Shown piece by piece: positions 33,673 through 41,682 of a DNA stretch of 64,000 nucleotides. Positions within the stretch are counted from its first letter, which is position 1. Each line of letters opens with the position of its first letter. This stretch comes from Polyangiaceae bacterium (lineage in GTDB: Bacteria; Myxococcota_A; Polyangia; Polyangiales; Polyangiaceae), in the NCBI GenBank assembly GCA_019637265.1, contig JAHBVY010000001.1, positions 558,001 through 622,000 of the forward strand, in the 5' to 3' direction. The position numbers and the translations under genes were made by a program. The notes beneath the pieces were generated by a model that was not told the DNA's origin, did no database searches, and saw only the letters and a program-made list of their open reading frames with translations.

Positions 33673-35003
33673 GACTCCGAACCTCCTCTGGCGACGGCGT
33701 CGAACACCACCTCACCACGCGCCAGCGTGAGCAGCACCTTGCCCCGGATCACGCGATCCATGAACGGCGTGTTCTTGTGCTTGGTGTGTAAGGTGACCTG
33801 ACCAGGGCTCCAGGCGAGCTCCGGATCGACCAAGCAGAGCTCCGCGCGCGCCCCCAGCCGCAGGCTCGGCGGAGCGAGCCCGATGATGCGCGCGGGTCCG
33901 GTGCTCAGCGCGTGGAGCAGCCGGGTGAGCGGCACCCGCCCGGCGTGCACCAGCTCGAGCAGCAGCCCGAAGCACAGCTCGAGGCCCATCAGCCCCGGCG
34001 CCGCCGCGTCGAACTCGCACTCCTTCTCGAGCGGGCTGTGCGGCGCGTGATCGGTGGCGATGGCGTCGAGGGTGCCGTCGGCGAGCGCCGTGACCAGCGC
34101 CTCCACGTCCTGCTCCTCGCGCAGCGGCGGGTTCACCTTGCAGTAGGTGTCGTAGCCGATCACGCTGGCGTCCGTCAGCAAGAGGTGGTGTGGCGTCACC
34201 TCGCACGTCACTTCTAGCCCGCGCGCCTTGGCCTCACGCATCAGTCGCACCGCGCCCAGGGTGGAGATATGGGCCGCGTGGTAGCGGCTCTTCGTGTACT
34301 CCGCGAGCAGGATGTCGCGGGCGATGATGATGTCCTCCGCCACCCGCGGCCAGCCGCGCAGGCCGAGCCGCGCAGAGACGGCGCCCTCGTGCATCACCGC
34401 GCCGCTGGTCAGATCGTGATCTTCGGCGTGCTGGATCACCGGCATCCCGAAGTGGCTCGCGTACTCGAGCGCGCGCCGCATCACCTGGGCGTTCATCACG
34501 CACACCCCGTCGTCGCTCACGGCGACGGCGCCCGCCTCACGCAGATCCCCCATCTCAGTCAGCTGAGCGCCCTTTTGCCCCACCGTGATGGCGCCGATCG
34601 GGTGCAGGGTGGGGCCATGAACCTCGCGCGCGCGCGCGAGCATCAGCTCGGTGACGGCGCGGGTGTCGTTCACGGGGCGCGTGTTGGGCATCACGCACAC
34701 GTGGGCGTAACCGCCAGCGGCGGCCGCCGCGAGGCCGGAGGCGATGTCCTCCTTGTACTCTTGGCCGGGCTCCCGCAGGTGCGCGTGCAGGTCGACGAAG
34801 GCGGGCACCAGCCAGCGCCCCGTGCCGTCGATGACGCGGGCGCGCTCGGAGCCCACCAGGGCGTCCCCCGCGCCGGCGCCCACGGCCTGAACCACGCCGT
34901 CCTCCACCACGACGTCGCAGGTGGCGTCGAGCCCGAGCGCCGGGTCGATGGCGCGCACGCCTCGGAACACCAAGGTCACTCTGTCAGACACGGCGGCGCT
35001 CAT
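33669..35003 (-). CDS. pyrC: Dihydroorotase (class I)
   Basis: Dihydroorotase closes carbamoyl aspartate to dihydroorotate in de novo pyrimidine synthesis. The 444-residue protein belongs to the amidohydrolase superfamily. Metal ligands are visible in VDLHAHLREPG (HxH), IQHAEDHDL and RYHAAHISTLGAV, with the catalytic Asp in IATDHAPHS. CKVNPPLREEQD is also typical of class I enzymes, as is the length. It is translationally coupled to carA (ATGA overlap). pyrB, its usual partner, is not adjacent. Confidence 0.96.
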   Translation of the reverse strand: MSAAVSDRVTLVFRGVRAIDPALGLDATCDVVVEDGVVQAVGAGAGDALVGSERARVIDGTGRWLVPAFVDLHAHLREPGQEYKEDIASGLAAAAAGGYAHVCVMPNTRPVNDTRAVTELMLARAREVHGPTLHPIGAITVGQKGAQLTEMGDLREAGAVAVSDDGVCVMNAQVMRRALEYASHFGMPVIQHAEDHDLTSGAVMHEGAVSARLGLRGWPRVAEDIIIARDILLAEYTKSRYHAAHISTLGAVRLMREAKARGLEVTCEVTPHHLLLTDASVIGYDTYCKVNPPLREEQDVEALVTALADGTLDAIATDHAPHSPLEKECEFDAAAPGLMGLELCFGLLLELVHAGRVPLTRLLHALSTGPARIIGLAPPSLRLGARAELCLVDPELAWSPGQVTLHTKHKNTPFMDRVIRGKVLLTLARGEVVFDAVARGGSES

Positions 35004-35080
35004 AGCACCTCAGGGGGTGCGTGGGCAGCGGCTATCGCGCCGAGGTCGAGCGGGCGGCCTCGAGCAGATTTCGAGGCGAA

Positions 35081-36436
35081 CTAGCGGCGTCGGCGCCGGG
35101 CGAACAGCAGCCCAAGTGACAGCAAGAGCCAGCTCGCCCCGGCGTTGCCGCCCTGCGTCAGCTGACAGCCCGAGCGACGGGCGGGCGGGGCGTTCGGCAT
35201 TGGCCCCGCATCGGGTCCCGCGTCGGGCGGCTCCACCTGGCCGCAGCGCCCGATCAGGTTGCAGTTCTCCGGCCACTTCGCGGGGCACACCTGGGCGGCC
35301 CGCGTGCCCTCACCACAGCTGGCCACGCCCTCCACCCCCGCCAGCGTCATCACCCCCTCGAACTGACGCCCGTCGCTCGAGCGCCCCAGCTCATAGCCAT
35401 GGAAGAACTGGCTGGTGCACGCATAGAGCTGACCATTCAGCCACGTGAGGCAGCCGATGGGGCCCTCCAAGTCCTGCGCGAAGCTCGCGGTGCCCAGCTC
35501 CTTCAGCGCCGCCGAGTAGATGCCGACCTCGACGTTGCGGCGCCGATCCGCCGCGTTACCGAACCCCACCCTCACTCGATTGAGGTCAGGATCGATGACG
35601 AACCCAAATAGCTCGCTCGGCTTACGAAGCAGCTCCGTGAACGTCAGCCCAGCGTCCTGAGACCACAGGAGCACGTCCTCCTCGGGGCCGTCGACGCGCA
35701 CGAAGAGCTGCTCCGCGTCGCCCGGGTGGATCGCGAGCAGGTGAGGGGGGTGAGTGGAGTCGGCGCCCGGGATGGGGAGGTAGTCCCAGCTGAGCCCGCC
35801 GTCCCGTGAGACGCCCAGCTGACCGGTCGCGACGCCCGCCTCACCGCGCACGTTGCCCGTGAGGTACAGGCGCGAAGGATCGCTCGTCGCGCTCATCAGG
35901 CTGAACGCGAGCATCCCCGGCTCGAGATCCGCGCCGCGCTGAGTGAAGCTCTGGCCGTTGTCGCCCGTCACCCACACTTGGTTCAGGAACACCCCGCCGG
36001 GCATCCCGGTGGAGACCATGGCGAGCGCGCCGTTCGGATCGTGCGGCGTGGTGAACAGCGAGGAGACGAAGCGATCCTTCGGGCCCTCGGGCGCGGCCCA
36101 GTCGCAGCCCGCGTCGCGGCTGACGCTCACGCCATCGAAGCTGCCGATCAAGAGCGAGCCGTCCGCCGTCACCGCCATGCGCGGCTTCACGCCCTCATAG
36201 TCGGGCGCCTCTTCACACAGCCACCGGAAGCTCTCGCCACCGTCGTCCGAGCGAAGCAGCCCGAAGCTGGTGCCGATCCACAGCCGCTCGGCGTCGCTCG
36301 GGTCGCCGTACACGTAGGCGCTCTGGGGGAAGGCGCCGTGCGCGTTCGCCAGGCCGCTCGCGCCGAGCACCGCGCACCAGCTCAGGGCACCGAACAGGGC
36401 GCGCCGAGCCGAGCCGGCTGAAGCTGCTTGAGTCAT
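35081..36436 (-). CDS. Exported BNR/sialidase-like repeat protein with MYXO-CTERM-like tail
   Basis: The 451-residue protein has an N-terminal signal peptide (ALFGALSWCAVLGASGLANA, cleaved about 32). The body has WD/BNR-type beta-propeller repeats (LWIGTSFGLLRSDDGGESF, GQLGVSRDGGLSWDYLP, LLWSQDAGLTFTEL), each with the S/R-x-D-x-G-x-S/T-W/F Asp-box. The C-terminus (ARRSGCQLTQGGN, then ASWLLLSLGLLFARRRRR) has Cys, a hydrophobic helix and an Arg cluster, resembling the MYXO-CTERM sorting signal that anchors proteins at the myxobacterial surface. A PDAGPDAGP linker precedes it. It is downstream of the GMC oxidoreductase pair. Ligand unknown. Confidence 0.8.
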   Translation of the reverse strand: MTQAASAGSARRALFGALSWCAVLGASGLANAHGAFPQSAYVYGDPSDAERLWIGTSFGLLRSDDGGESFRWLCEEAPDYEGVKPRMAVTADGSLLIGSFDGVSVSRDAGCDWAAPEGPKDRFVSSLFTTPHDPNGALAMVSTGMPGGVFLNQVWVTGDNGQSFTQRGADLEPGMLAFSLMSATSDPSRLYLTGNVRGEAGVATGQLGVSRDGGLSWDYLPIPGADSTHPPHLLAIHPGDAEQLFVRVDGPEEDVLLWSQDAGLTFTELLRKPSELFGFVIDPDLNRVRVGFGNAADRRRNVEVGIYSAALKELGTASFAQDLEGPIGCLTWLNGQLYACTSQFFHGYELGRSSDGRQFEGVMTLAGVEGVASCGEGTRAAQVCPAKWPENCNLIGRCGQVEPPDAGPDAGPMPNAPPARRSGCQLTQGGNAGASWLLLSLGLLFARRRRR

Positions 36437-36586
36437 GGGAACTGACTGAAGGGTTTTCGGGGGGAGGGCAGGGGGTTTGGCAACGCGCTGCGTGGGACGT
36501 AGCGGTCGCTTGGCGGGCGCCCCGCGGCGCGCTTCAAGCTGCCAGCTCGAGCCACCCCGAGCAAGCCGTCACGCGCTTCGCGCCGT

Positions 36587-38146
36587 TCACGGCGCCTTGC
36601 GCTCGGCCAGCCGCTCCGAGAGGAGCCAGGCCAGCGCGCTGATGCTGTGCTGCGGGTTCACCCCGAGGTTGGTCGGGAAAATGGACGAGTCCATCACGTA
36701 CAGCCCGGGCGAGTCGTGCACCTGACCCTGGAGGTCCACCACGCTGCTGTGGGGCGAGAGCCCCAGCTTGGCGGTGCCGAACAGGTGGGCGGCGATGCAG
36801 TGGAAGCGGCGTGGGTCGCTCGGCAAGGCGGCGAGCGGCGCGGCTTGGTCAGGCGAGCTGATGCGCTCCGGCAGTCCATGCACGCCGGGCAGCACCTCGC
36901 GCGCGCCCGCGGCGAACATCATCTGGATCAGGCGGCTGACCCCGAGCTTCAGGCGCTCCACGTCGGCGTCCGTCAGGTCGTAGTGGACGCTCGTGCCGCC
37001 GAACAGCCCGCGCCGCACCTGGCCCTGCGCTTCCGCGCGGATCTGGACGCCCCAGATGGCCAGGTGGTCGAAGCTCGCCAGCTCCTGCATCAAGGCGGGG
37101 CCGATCCCGGGCAGCCTGGCCGCGGCGAACTCGAGCGGCATCCCCACCGCCTCGAACTTCATCCGCTCGTGCCAGAAGTGCTTGCTCTCGTAGCCCTGGG
37201 TGGCGCCGAAGCTCATCTTCACCGGCGCGTCGAACACCCCCACCACGCCGGTCCCTGGGTGCGCCTGGAGCCGCTCGCCCAGCAGGCGGCTACGCCGCCC
37301 CACGCCGCTCGCCGCGAGCAAGCCAGGCGTCTGAATCGCGCTGGCGCACACCACGATCGCGCGCCGCGCGTGGAAGCGGAAGCGTGGTCCGCGCGCGCGC
37401 GTGACCGGATCCACGAAGCGTCCCTCCACCGCCTCGGCGCGGGAGCGCTTCGCGCGCACGCGCTCGGCGCGACATTGATAGTAGAGCCGCGCCCCCGCCT
37501 CCAAGGCGCGCGGGATGAAGCTCACGTCCATGCTCTGCTTGCGCCGTGTGGGGCAGCCTTGGTTGCAGTGGGCGGAGCCGCGACAGCCGCTCACGCTACG
37601 CTGGATGCGGTTACCGGTGGCGCCGATCCTCTCCACGCCGAGCTGCATCAGGCGATTGTTCTCCCCAAACACCGCGTCCGGCGCGGGGCCCACCATCAGC
37701 TCGCGATCCAGCGCGTCGAACACCCGCTCGAGCTCGGCGTAGCTGAAGCTCCTGTTCACCGCGTGCTCGGCGGCCCACCCGTCGTAGATGGGCTCTGGCA
37801 GGCGGTGGATGATGGCGCCGTTCATCACCGTGGTGCCGCCCACCACGCGGCCTTGGAGCAGCGGCGTGAAGGCGCGCCCCTCCGCCGCCTGGAGCCCCAT
37901 GTCGCGCCAGTGGTGCTTGAAGCTCGTGTACATGTCCGAGCGCGGCGCCGAGAGCACCGAGCCTTCCTCCAAGACGATCACCTCGAGCCCGGCGGCGCTG
38001 AGGACGCGCGCGGAGGTCGCCCCCGCGGCGCCGCTGCCGATCACGATCACGTCCGCGCTGTCCTCCACGAGGGCGCGCTCAGCGACGTCGCGCAGCCCGA
38101 ACATGCCCGCGGGGCTCGCCGGCGCGTCCAAGTCAGCTACGCTCAC
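36587..38146 (-). CDS. GMC-family FAD-dependent oxidoreductase
   Basis: The 519-residue flavoprotein has the Rossmann motif DVIVIGSGAAGATSARVLSA (about 33-52), the second FAD motif GGTTVMNGAIIHRLPE and the C-terminal NPQHSISALAWLLSERLA, all typical of GMC oxidoreductases. Four cysteines in SGCRGSAHCNQGC (about 194-206) resemble a metal or disulfide cluster seen in the subfamily that includes cholesterol-oxidase-like and gluconate-dehydrogenase-like enzymes. It overlaps by ATGA the start region of its small partner gene upstream. It probably oxidises an alcohol, sugar or sterol, but the substrate cannot be told from sequence. No export signal is evident. Confidence 0.9.
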   Translation of the reverse strand: MSVADLDAPASPAGMFGLRDVAERALVEDSADVIVIGSGAAGATSARVLSAAGLEVIVLEEGSVLSAPRSDMYTSFKHHWRDMGLQAAEGRAFTPLLQGRVVGGTTVMNGAIIHRLPEPIYDGWAAEHAVNRSFSYAELERVFDALDRELMVGPAPDAVFGENNRLMQLGVERIGATGNRIQRSVSGCRGSAHCNQGCPTRRKQSMDVSFIPRALEAGARLYYQCRAERVRAKRSRAEAVEGRFVDPVTRARGPRFRFHARRAIVVCASAIQTPGLLAASGVGRRSRLLGERLQAHPGTGVVGVFDAPVKMSFGATQGYESKHFWHERMKFEAVGMPLEFAAARLPGIGPALMQELASFDHLAIWGVQIRAEAQGQVRRGLFGGTSVHYDLTDADVERLKLGVSRLIQMMFAAGAREVLPGVHGLPERISSPDQAAPLAALPSDPRRFHCIAAHLFGTAKLGLSPHSSVVDLQGQVHDSPGLYVMDSSIFPTNLGVNPQHSISALAWLLSERLAERKAP

Positions 38147-38601
38147 GAGTCACCTCCCGGGGTCTCGGGCGCGCGCTGCGAGGCCGTGCGCGCCCAGTCC
38201 GGCGGCGTCTCGTCGCGGGGCTCGAGCGCGAGCCGCGCCTGGATCCGCGGGTGCCCACCGTAGGCGAGGCAGCCGACCATCTTGAACAGGAGCGGCATCT
38301 CCCGCACCAAGTAAGCGTCACTGTCTTTGAAGCGGGTGAGCAGCTGGAGCTGCTCCTCGTCGCCCAGCTGATGAAACAGCCGGAGCCGCCCCAGCACCAC
38401 GCAGGGCGCCAAGCTGACCACCCACAGGCAAGCGCGGAGCCCGAGCAAAAACTTGAGCGGCGCGTGGGCGAGCAGGTCGTCGATGAAGCGCTCGAGCGGC
38501 AAATCCGCCGCGCCCTCGGGCAGCCGCTCGCTGGCCCCGGAGGGGATCAAACACGTGATCACCGACACGAGCCAACGCTTCTCGAACGGCAACAGGCCCA
38601 C
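38143..38601 (-). CDS. Small partner of GMC oxidoreductase, unknown function
   Basis: This 152-residue protein is translated just ahead of, and coupled to (ATGA), the GMC oxidoreductase. It has MGLLPFEKRWLVSVITCLIP at the start, one probable membrane helix (FLLGLRACLWVVSLAPCVVL, about 52-71) and a C-terminal MVGCLAYGGHPRIQARLAL. The position matches the small, gluconate-2-dehydrogenase gamma-like subunits that often accompany GMC enzymes, but I see no clear Tat signal. It may anchor or assemble the flavoprotein at the membrane. Assignment is by context. Confidence 0.7.
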   Translation of the reverse strand: MGLLPFEKRWLVSVITCLIPSGASERLPEGAADLPLERFIDDLLAHAPLKFLLGLRACLWVVSLAPCVVLGRLRLFHQLGDEEQLQLLTRFKDSDAYLVREMPLLFKMVGCLAYGGHPRIQARLALEPRDETPPDWARTASQRAPETPGGDS

Positions 38602-38798
38602 GCTCAGGCGTGTACTTCAGCCCGAAGGCCGAGAGCAAGCGCGCTGCCCGTGAGCGTCACCGTGCCGCGGGATCGGCGCCGTGGCGCTCGCGCGTCGGCG
38701 GCGCAGGCTGGACCCGGATGGCCGCCCTTTCGCGCGCGCCTCGGCGCGAGTGAGCCCCTCTCGGAAACCGAGGTTCGGATCGGCAGCGCGGTGCGGCG

Positions 38799-39698
38799 CT
38801 ACTCCCCGGGGCCGAGCACGGTGATCAGGTGCTCCGCCATCGCGGCGGTGTGCTCGGCGAGTGCCGCGTCGGTGGGGGAGCACACGCTGGGGCCGGGGAC
38901 CAGCTCGCCGCTCTTCATGACCTCAGAAGCTGCGCAGCTGAATCCGCGCGGACACGGCTCCTCCGCCGAGCAAGCGCGGAGGCAGCTCGTGATCGGGTGC
39001 CCGCCGGTCTTCACCTCCCCCGGGCCGCACAGCTTGATGTGCGAGGGCTCCAGGGTGAGGCACTCGTTGGTGCGTTGACACGCGTCCTCCCCCTGGAGTA
39101 GCCGAATGCACGCGGGGTTCCACGGCACGGTCTCGTCGACGTCGAGCGTCGGTGACTCACAGGCGAAGCCGCGCAGCAGCGCGCCCGGCCCATTTCGCGG
39201 CGTGCAGGCGCACATCGCCTGAATCCAGGTGTCGCGATCGTTCTCGGGCGCGCCGACCAGCTCACCCACTCGAGCGGGTCGCGGCTGCCCCTCCGGCCAG
39301 CCGGCGCGCAGCGCCACCAGGTGCGGGAACCAGCTGATCAGCGCGTTCACCTGCGCTCCTGGCTGCTCGCGGTAGCGCAGCGCCACGCGCCCCAGGCGCT
39401 CCTCCACCACCCGGCCCGCGCTGCCCGGCCTCAAATCCACGCGGAAAGGCAGCGCCGCGAAGTAGCTCAGCCCCTCACAGCTCACCTGCACCCAGCCATC
39501 GAGCCGCCGCGCCTCACAGCCGAGCGCGTCACCTCCGGGCAGCAGCGCCCGGGGAGCCGCGGCGAAGGCCTCACCGCTCGGCTCCGGCTTCTCCACCGGG
39601 GCGGGCGCCGGGGCGGGCGGCTCGGGAGCCGCCGGCGGCGGCGTATCGGGCGTGCAAGCGGCCACGAGGCCTGCGAGCAGGATGAAGGCTTCGCGCAT
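38799..39698 (-). CDS. Cys-rich lipoprotein, unknown function
   Basis: I place the start at ATG 39698 (299 residues), giving a compact signal MREAFILLAGLVAAC with lipobox Cys at 15. The longer in-frame ATG at 39827 would translate spacer DNA. After a Pro-rich linker (PPPAAPEPPAPAPAP), the domain contains at least eight cysteines after residue 180 (MCACTPRNG, FACESP, ACIRLLQGEDAC, NECLTLE, LCGPGE, SCLRACSAEEPC). The last part resembles small Cys-rich modules (RGFSCAASE). No family is recognised. It ends 197 bp from the next gene upstream of it, which may be its own transcription unit. Confidence 0.75.
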   Translation of the reverse strand: MREAFILLAGLVAACTPDTPPPAAPEPPAPAPAPVEKPEPSGEAFAAAPRALLPGGDALGCEARRLDGWVQVSCEGLSYFAALPFRVDLRPGSAGRVVEERLGRVALRYREQPGAQVNALISWFPHLVALRAGWPEGQPRPARVGELVGAPENDRDTWIQAMCACTPRNGPGALLRGFACESPTLDVDETVPWNPACIRLLQGEDACQRTNECLTLEPSHIKLCGPGEVKTGGHPITSCLRACSAEEPCPRGFSCAASEVMKSGELVPGPSVCSPTDAALAEHTAAMAEHLITVLGPGE

Positions 39699-40009
39699 GC
39701 CGAGAGGGTAGAGGATCCGTAGCGAGGCGCTCAAGGGTGTGCGCTCGAGGTGACGCGCGCTGCTAGGGAACGGGCTCTGCGCCGCCTGGAGCAGGCCAAC
39801 CCCCAAAAAAAGAAGCCACGACATCAACTGCTACGGAGGGACGGAGGGAGGTGGGTTGGGCGCTGGTGCCATTAAGTGCAGGTGGGCTCTGCCATTAAGT
39901 GCAGGTGGGCTCTGCCATTAAGTGCAGGTGGGCTCTGCCGTTAAGTGCAGGTCAGTTCACTGTATTGACCGGCTCGATCCCAAGGACTAGGAGCCCAGCC
40001 AAGGTACCC
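39699..40009. promoter_or_regulatory. 311-bp divergent control region with 23-bp tandem array
   Basis: Between divergent genes lies a copy of the dispersed motif (GCAGGCCAACCCCCAAAAAA, 39791-39810) and, at 39869-39955, a 23-bp tandem array. The 54 bp after the array contain TTCACTGTATTGACC before ATG 40010. No gene is credible here. Confidence 0.7.
39869..39955 (+). repeat. Four 23-bp direct repeats upstream of glutamate-synthase-like gene
   Basis: CCATTAAGTGCAGGTGGGCT units start at 39869, 39892, 39915 and 39938 (the last has CCGTTAAG). The spacing of about two helical turns is what an oligomeric DNA-binding protein would need. No other gene in the window has this array, so it could be a dedicated operator. 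Confidence 0.9.
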
Positions 40010-41593
40010 ATGGCTCGCCGAGTGTTTTGGGGTTTGTCGATCGCGACGGTGTCGCTCCTGAGTGGGCTCACGCTGGGAGGTGAGCCGCCGCTCTGGATCT
40101 GGTTGCTCACACTGCCGCTGTTGACGTTGGGGCTCGCCGACGCGCTCCAGCGCAAGCACTCGCTGCTCCGAAACTACCCAGTGCTTGGCCACGCGCGCTA
40201 CGCGCTCGAGAAGATTCGCCCCGAGATCCGCCAGTATTTCGGGGAGAGTGACCTGGATGGCCGCCCCTTCGATCGTGAGACGCGCTCCGTCGTCTATCAG
40301 CGCGCCAAGGGTGAGATAGACAGTGTTCCCTTCGGGTCCAAGCGCAACCTGATGGTCGTGGGCGCCGAGTGGATCCCGCACTCGATGGCACCTGAGGAAC
40401 CACTCCAGGAAGCGCCTCGGGTATTGGTGGGCGAGGGGCAGTGCAAGCAGCCTTATTCCATCTCGCGCTTCAACATCGCGGCTATGAGTTATGGGGCGCT
40501 GAGCCACACCGCCATCACGGCTCTGAACCGCGGTGCGGCGCGCGGAGGCTTCGCTCACAATACAGGCGAAGGCGGCGTGAGCAGCTACCACCTGGAGGCG
40601 GGGGGCGATCTGATCTGGCAGATCGGCACGGCGTACTTTGGTTGCCGCACGCTGGAGGGTGAGTTCCACCCGGGGCGCTTCGTGGAGATGGCGACGCACC
40701 CATCGATCAAGATGGTCGAGATCAAGCTCTCGCAGGGGGCCAAGCCGGGCTACGGGGGGATCTTACCGGCGAAGAAGGTGACGCCAGAGATCGCCAAGCT
40801 GCGGCAAGTTCCCGTGGGGAAGGCCGTGAACTCGCCGCCAGGACACTCCGCCTTCCACACGCCGATCGAGCTGCTCGAGTTCGTGGATCGGCTGCGGGAG
40901 CTCTCGGGCGGCAAGCCCGTGGGTCTCAAGATGTGCGTCGGGAAGGTGAGCGACCTGTTCTGCCTGTTCAAGGCGATGTTGGAGACAGGCAGAAGACCAG
41001 ACTACATCAGCATCGACGGTGCGGAGGCGGGCACCGGCGCGGCGCCGCTCGAGTTCACTAACTACGTGGGCATGCCCTTGGACGACGGGCTATTCGCGGT
41101 CCACGCAGGGCTCACCGGCGTGGGGCTGCGCGACCAGATCAAGGTGTTCGTCGCTGGGCGCATCGTCACAGGCTACGACATGTTCCGCATGACCGCCCTG
41201 GGCGCCGACGGCTGCTTCTCGGGGCGCGGGATGATGTTGGCGCTCGGCTGCATTCAGGCGCTGCGCTGCCACATGAACGACTGCCCGGTAGGCGTAGCCA
41301 CCCAAGATCCTGCCTTGGCGAGCGCGCTCGATCCTGCGGACAAGGCGGTTCGTGTGCAGCGCTACCACCAGAAGACGGTTCAGAGCTTCCTGGCGCTGAT
41401 GAACGCTGCTGGCGTCAAGCACCCTGACGATATCGCGGCTCGCCACATGCGTCGCCGCACCGCCGAAGGCTTGGTGGTGCCGCTCGCCGCGGTCTACCCG
41501 GAGGTCGCGGCTGGCAGCTTCCTTCGCGGTGAGGTCCCCGCGGCGTTCGCGGCGGACTGGGAGACGGCGCGCGCGGAGGCCTTCGTGGGCTGA
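40010..41593 (+). CDS. FMN-binding glutamate synthase family protein
   Basis: The 527-residue protein from ATG 40010 has two N-terminal transmembrane helices (FWGLSIATVSLLSGLTLGG, LWIWLLTLPLLTLGLAD). They precede the TIM-barrel central domain of glutamate synthase-like proteins (ISRFNIAAMSYGALSHTAIT, GAARGGFAHNTGEGG, GAKPGYGGILPAKKV). FMN-site motifs follow (SIDGAEAGTGAAPLEF, FVAGRIVTGYDMFRM). A Cys-rich loop (GCIQALRCHMNDCPVGVATQ) matches the 3Fe-4S region of the family. It lacks the glutaminase and FAD domains of true GltB/GltD, so the reaction is uncertain. An open frame upstream to 39899 only translates the 23-bp repeats. Codon use seems slightly less GC-rich than its neighbours. Confidence 0.9.
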   Translation: MARRVFWGLSIATVSLLSGLTLGGEPPLWIWLLTLPLLTLGLADALQRKHSLLRNYPVLGHARYALEKIRPEIRQYFGESDLDGRPFDRETRSVVYQRAKGEIDSVPFGSKRNLMVVGAEWIPHSMAPEEPLQEAPRVLVGEGQCKQPYSISRFNIAAMSYGALSHTAITALNRGAARGGFAHNTGEGGVSSYHLEAGGDLIWQIGTAYFGCRTLEGEFHPGRFVEMATHPSIKMVEIKLSQGAKPGYGGILPAKKVTPEIAKLRQVPVGKAVNSPPGHSAFHTPIELLEFVDRLRELSGGKPVGLKMCVGKVSDLFCLFKAMLETGRRPDYISIDGAEAGTGAAPLEFTNYVGMPLDDGLFAVHAGLTGVGLRDQIKVFVAGRIVTGYDMFRMTALGADGCFSGRGMMLALGCIQALRCHMNDCPVGVATQDPALASALDPADKAVRVQRYHQKTVQSFLALMNAAGVKHPDDIAARHMRRRTAEGLVVPLAAVYPEVAAGSFLRGEVPAAFAADWETARAEAFVG

Positions 41594-41682
41594 CCCTTCA
41601 GACGCCGGGCTGGTCGGCACGGCGCCTTGCCAAGCCTACTGCTCGCCGCTCGCGCGGCGCCCCGCTCCGCGCTGGAGGGACC

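Noticed and set aside
39899-40009. Upstream extension of the glutamate-synthase-like gene
   Set aside because: It translates the 23-bp tandem repeats. ATG 40010 gives a normal start with transmembrane helices.
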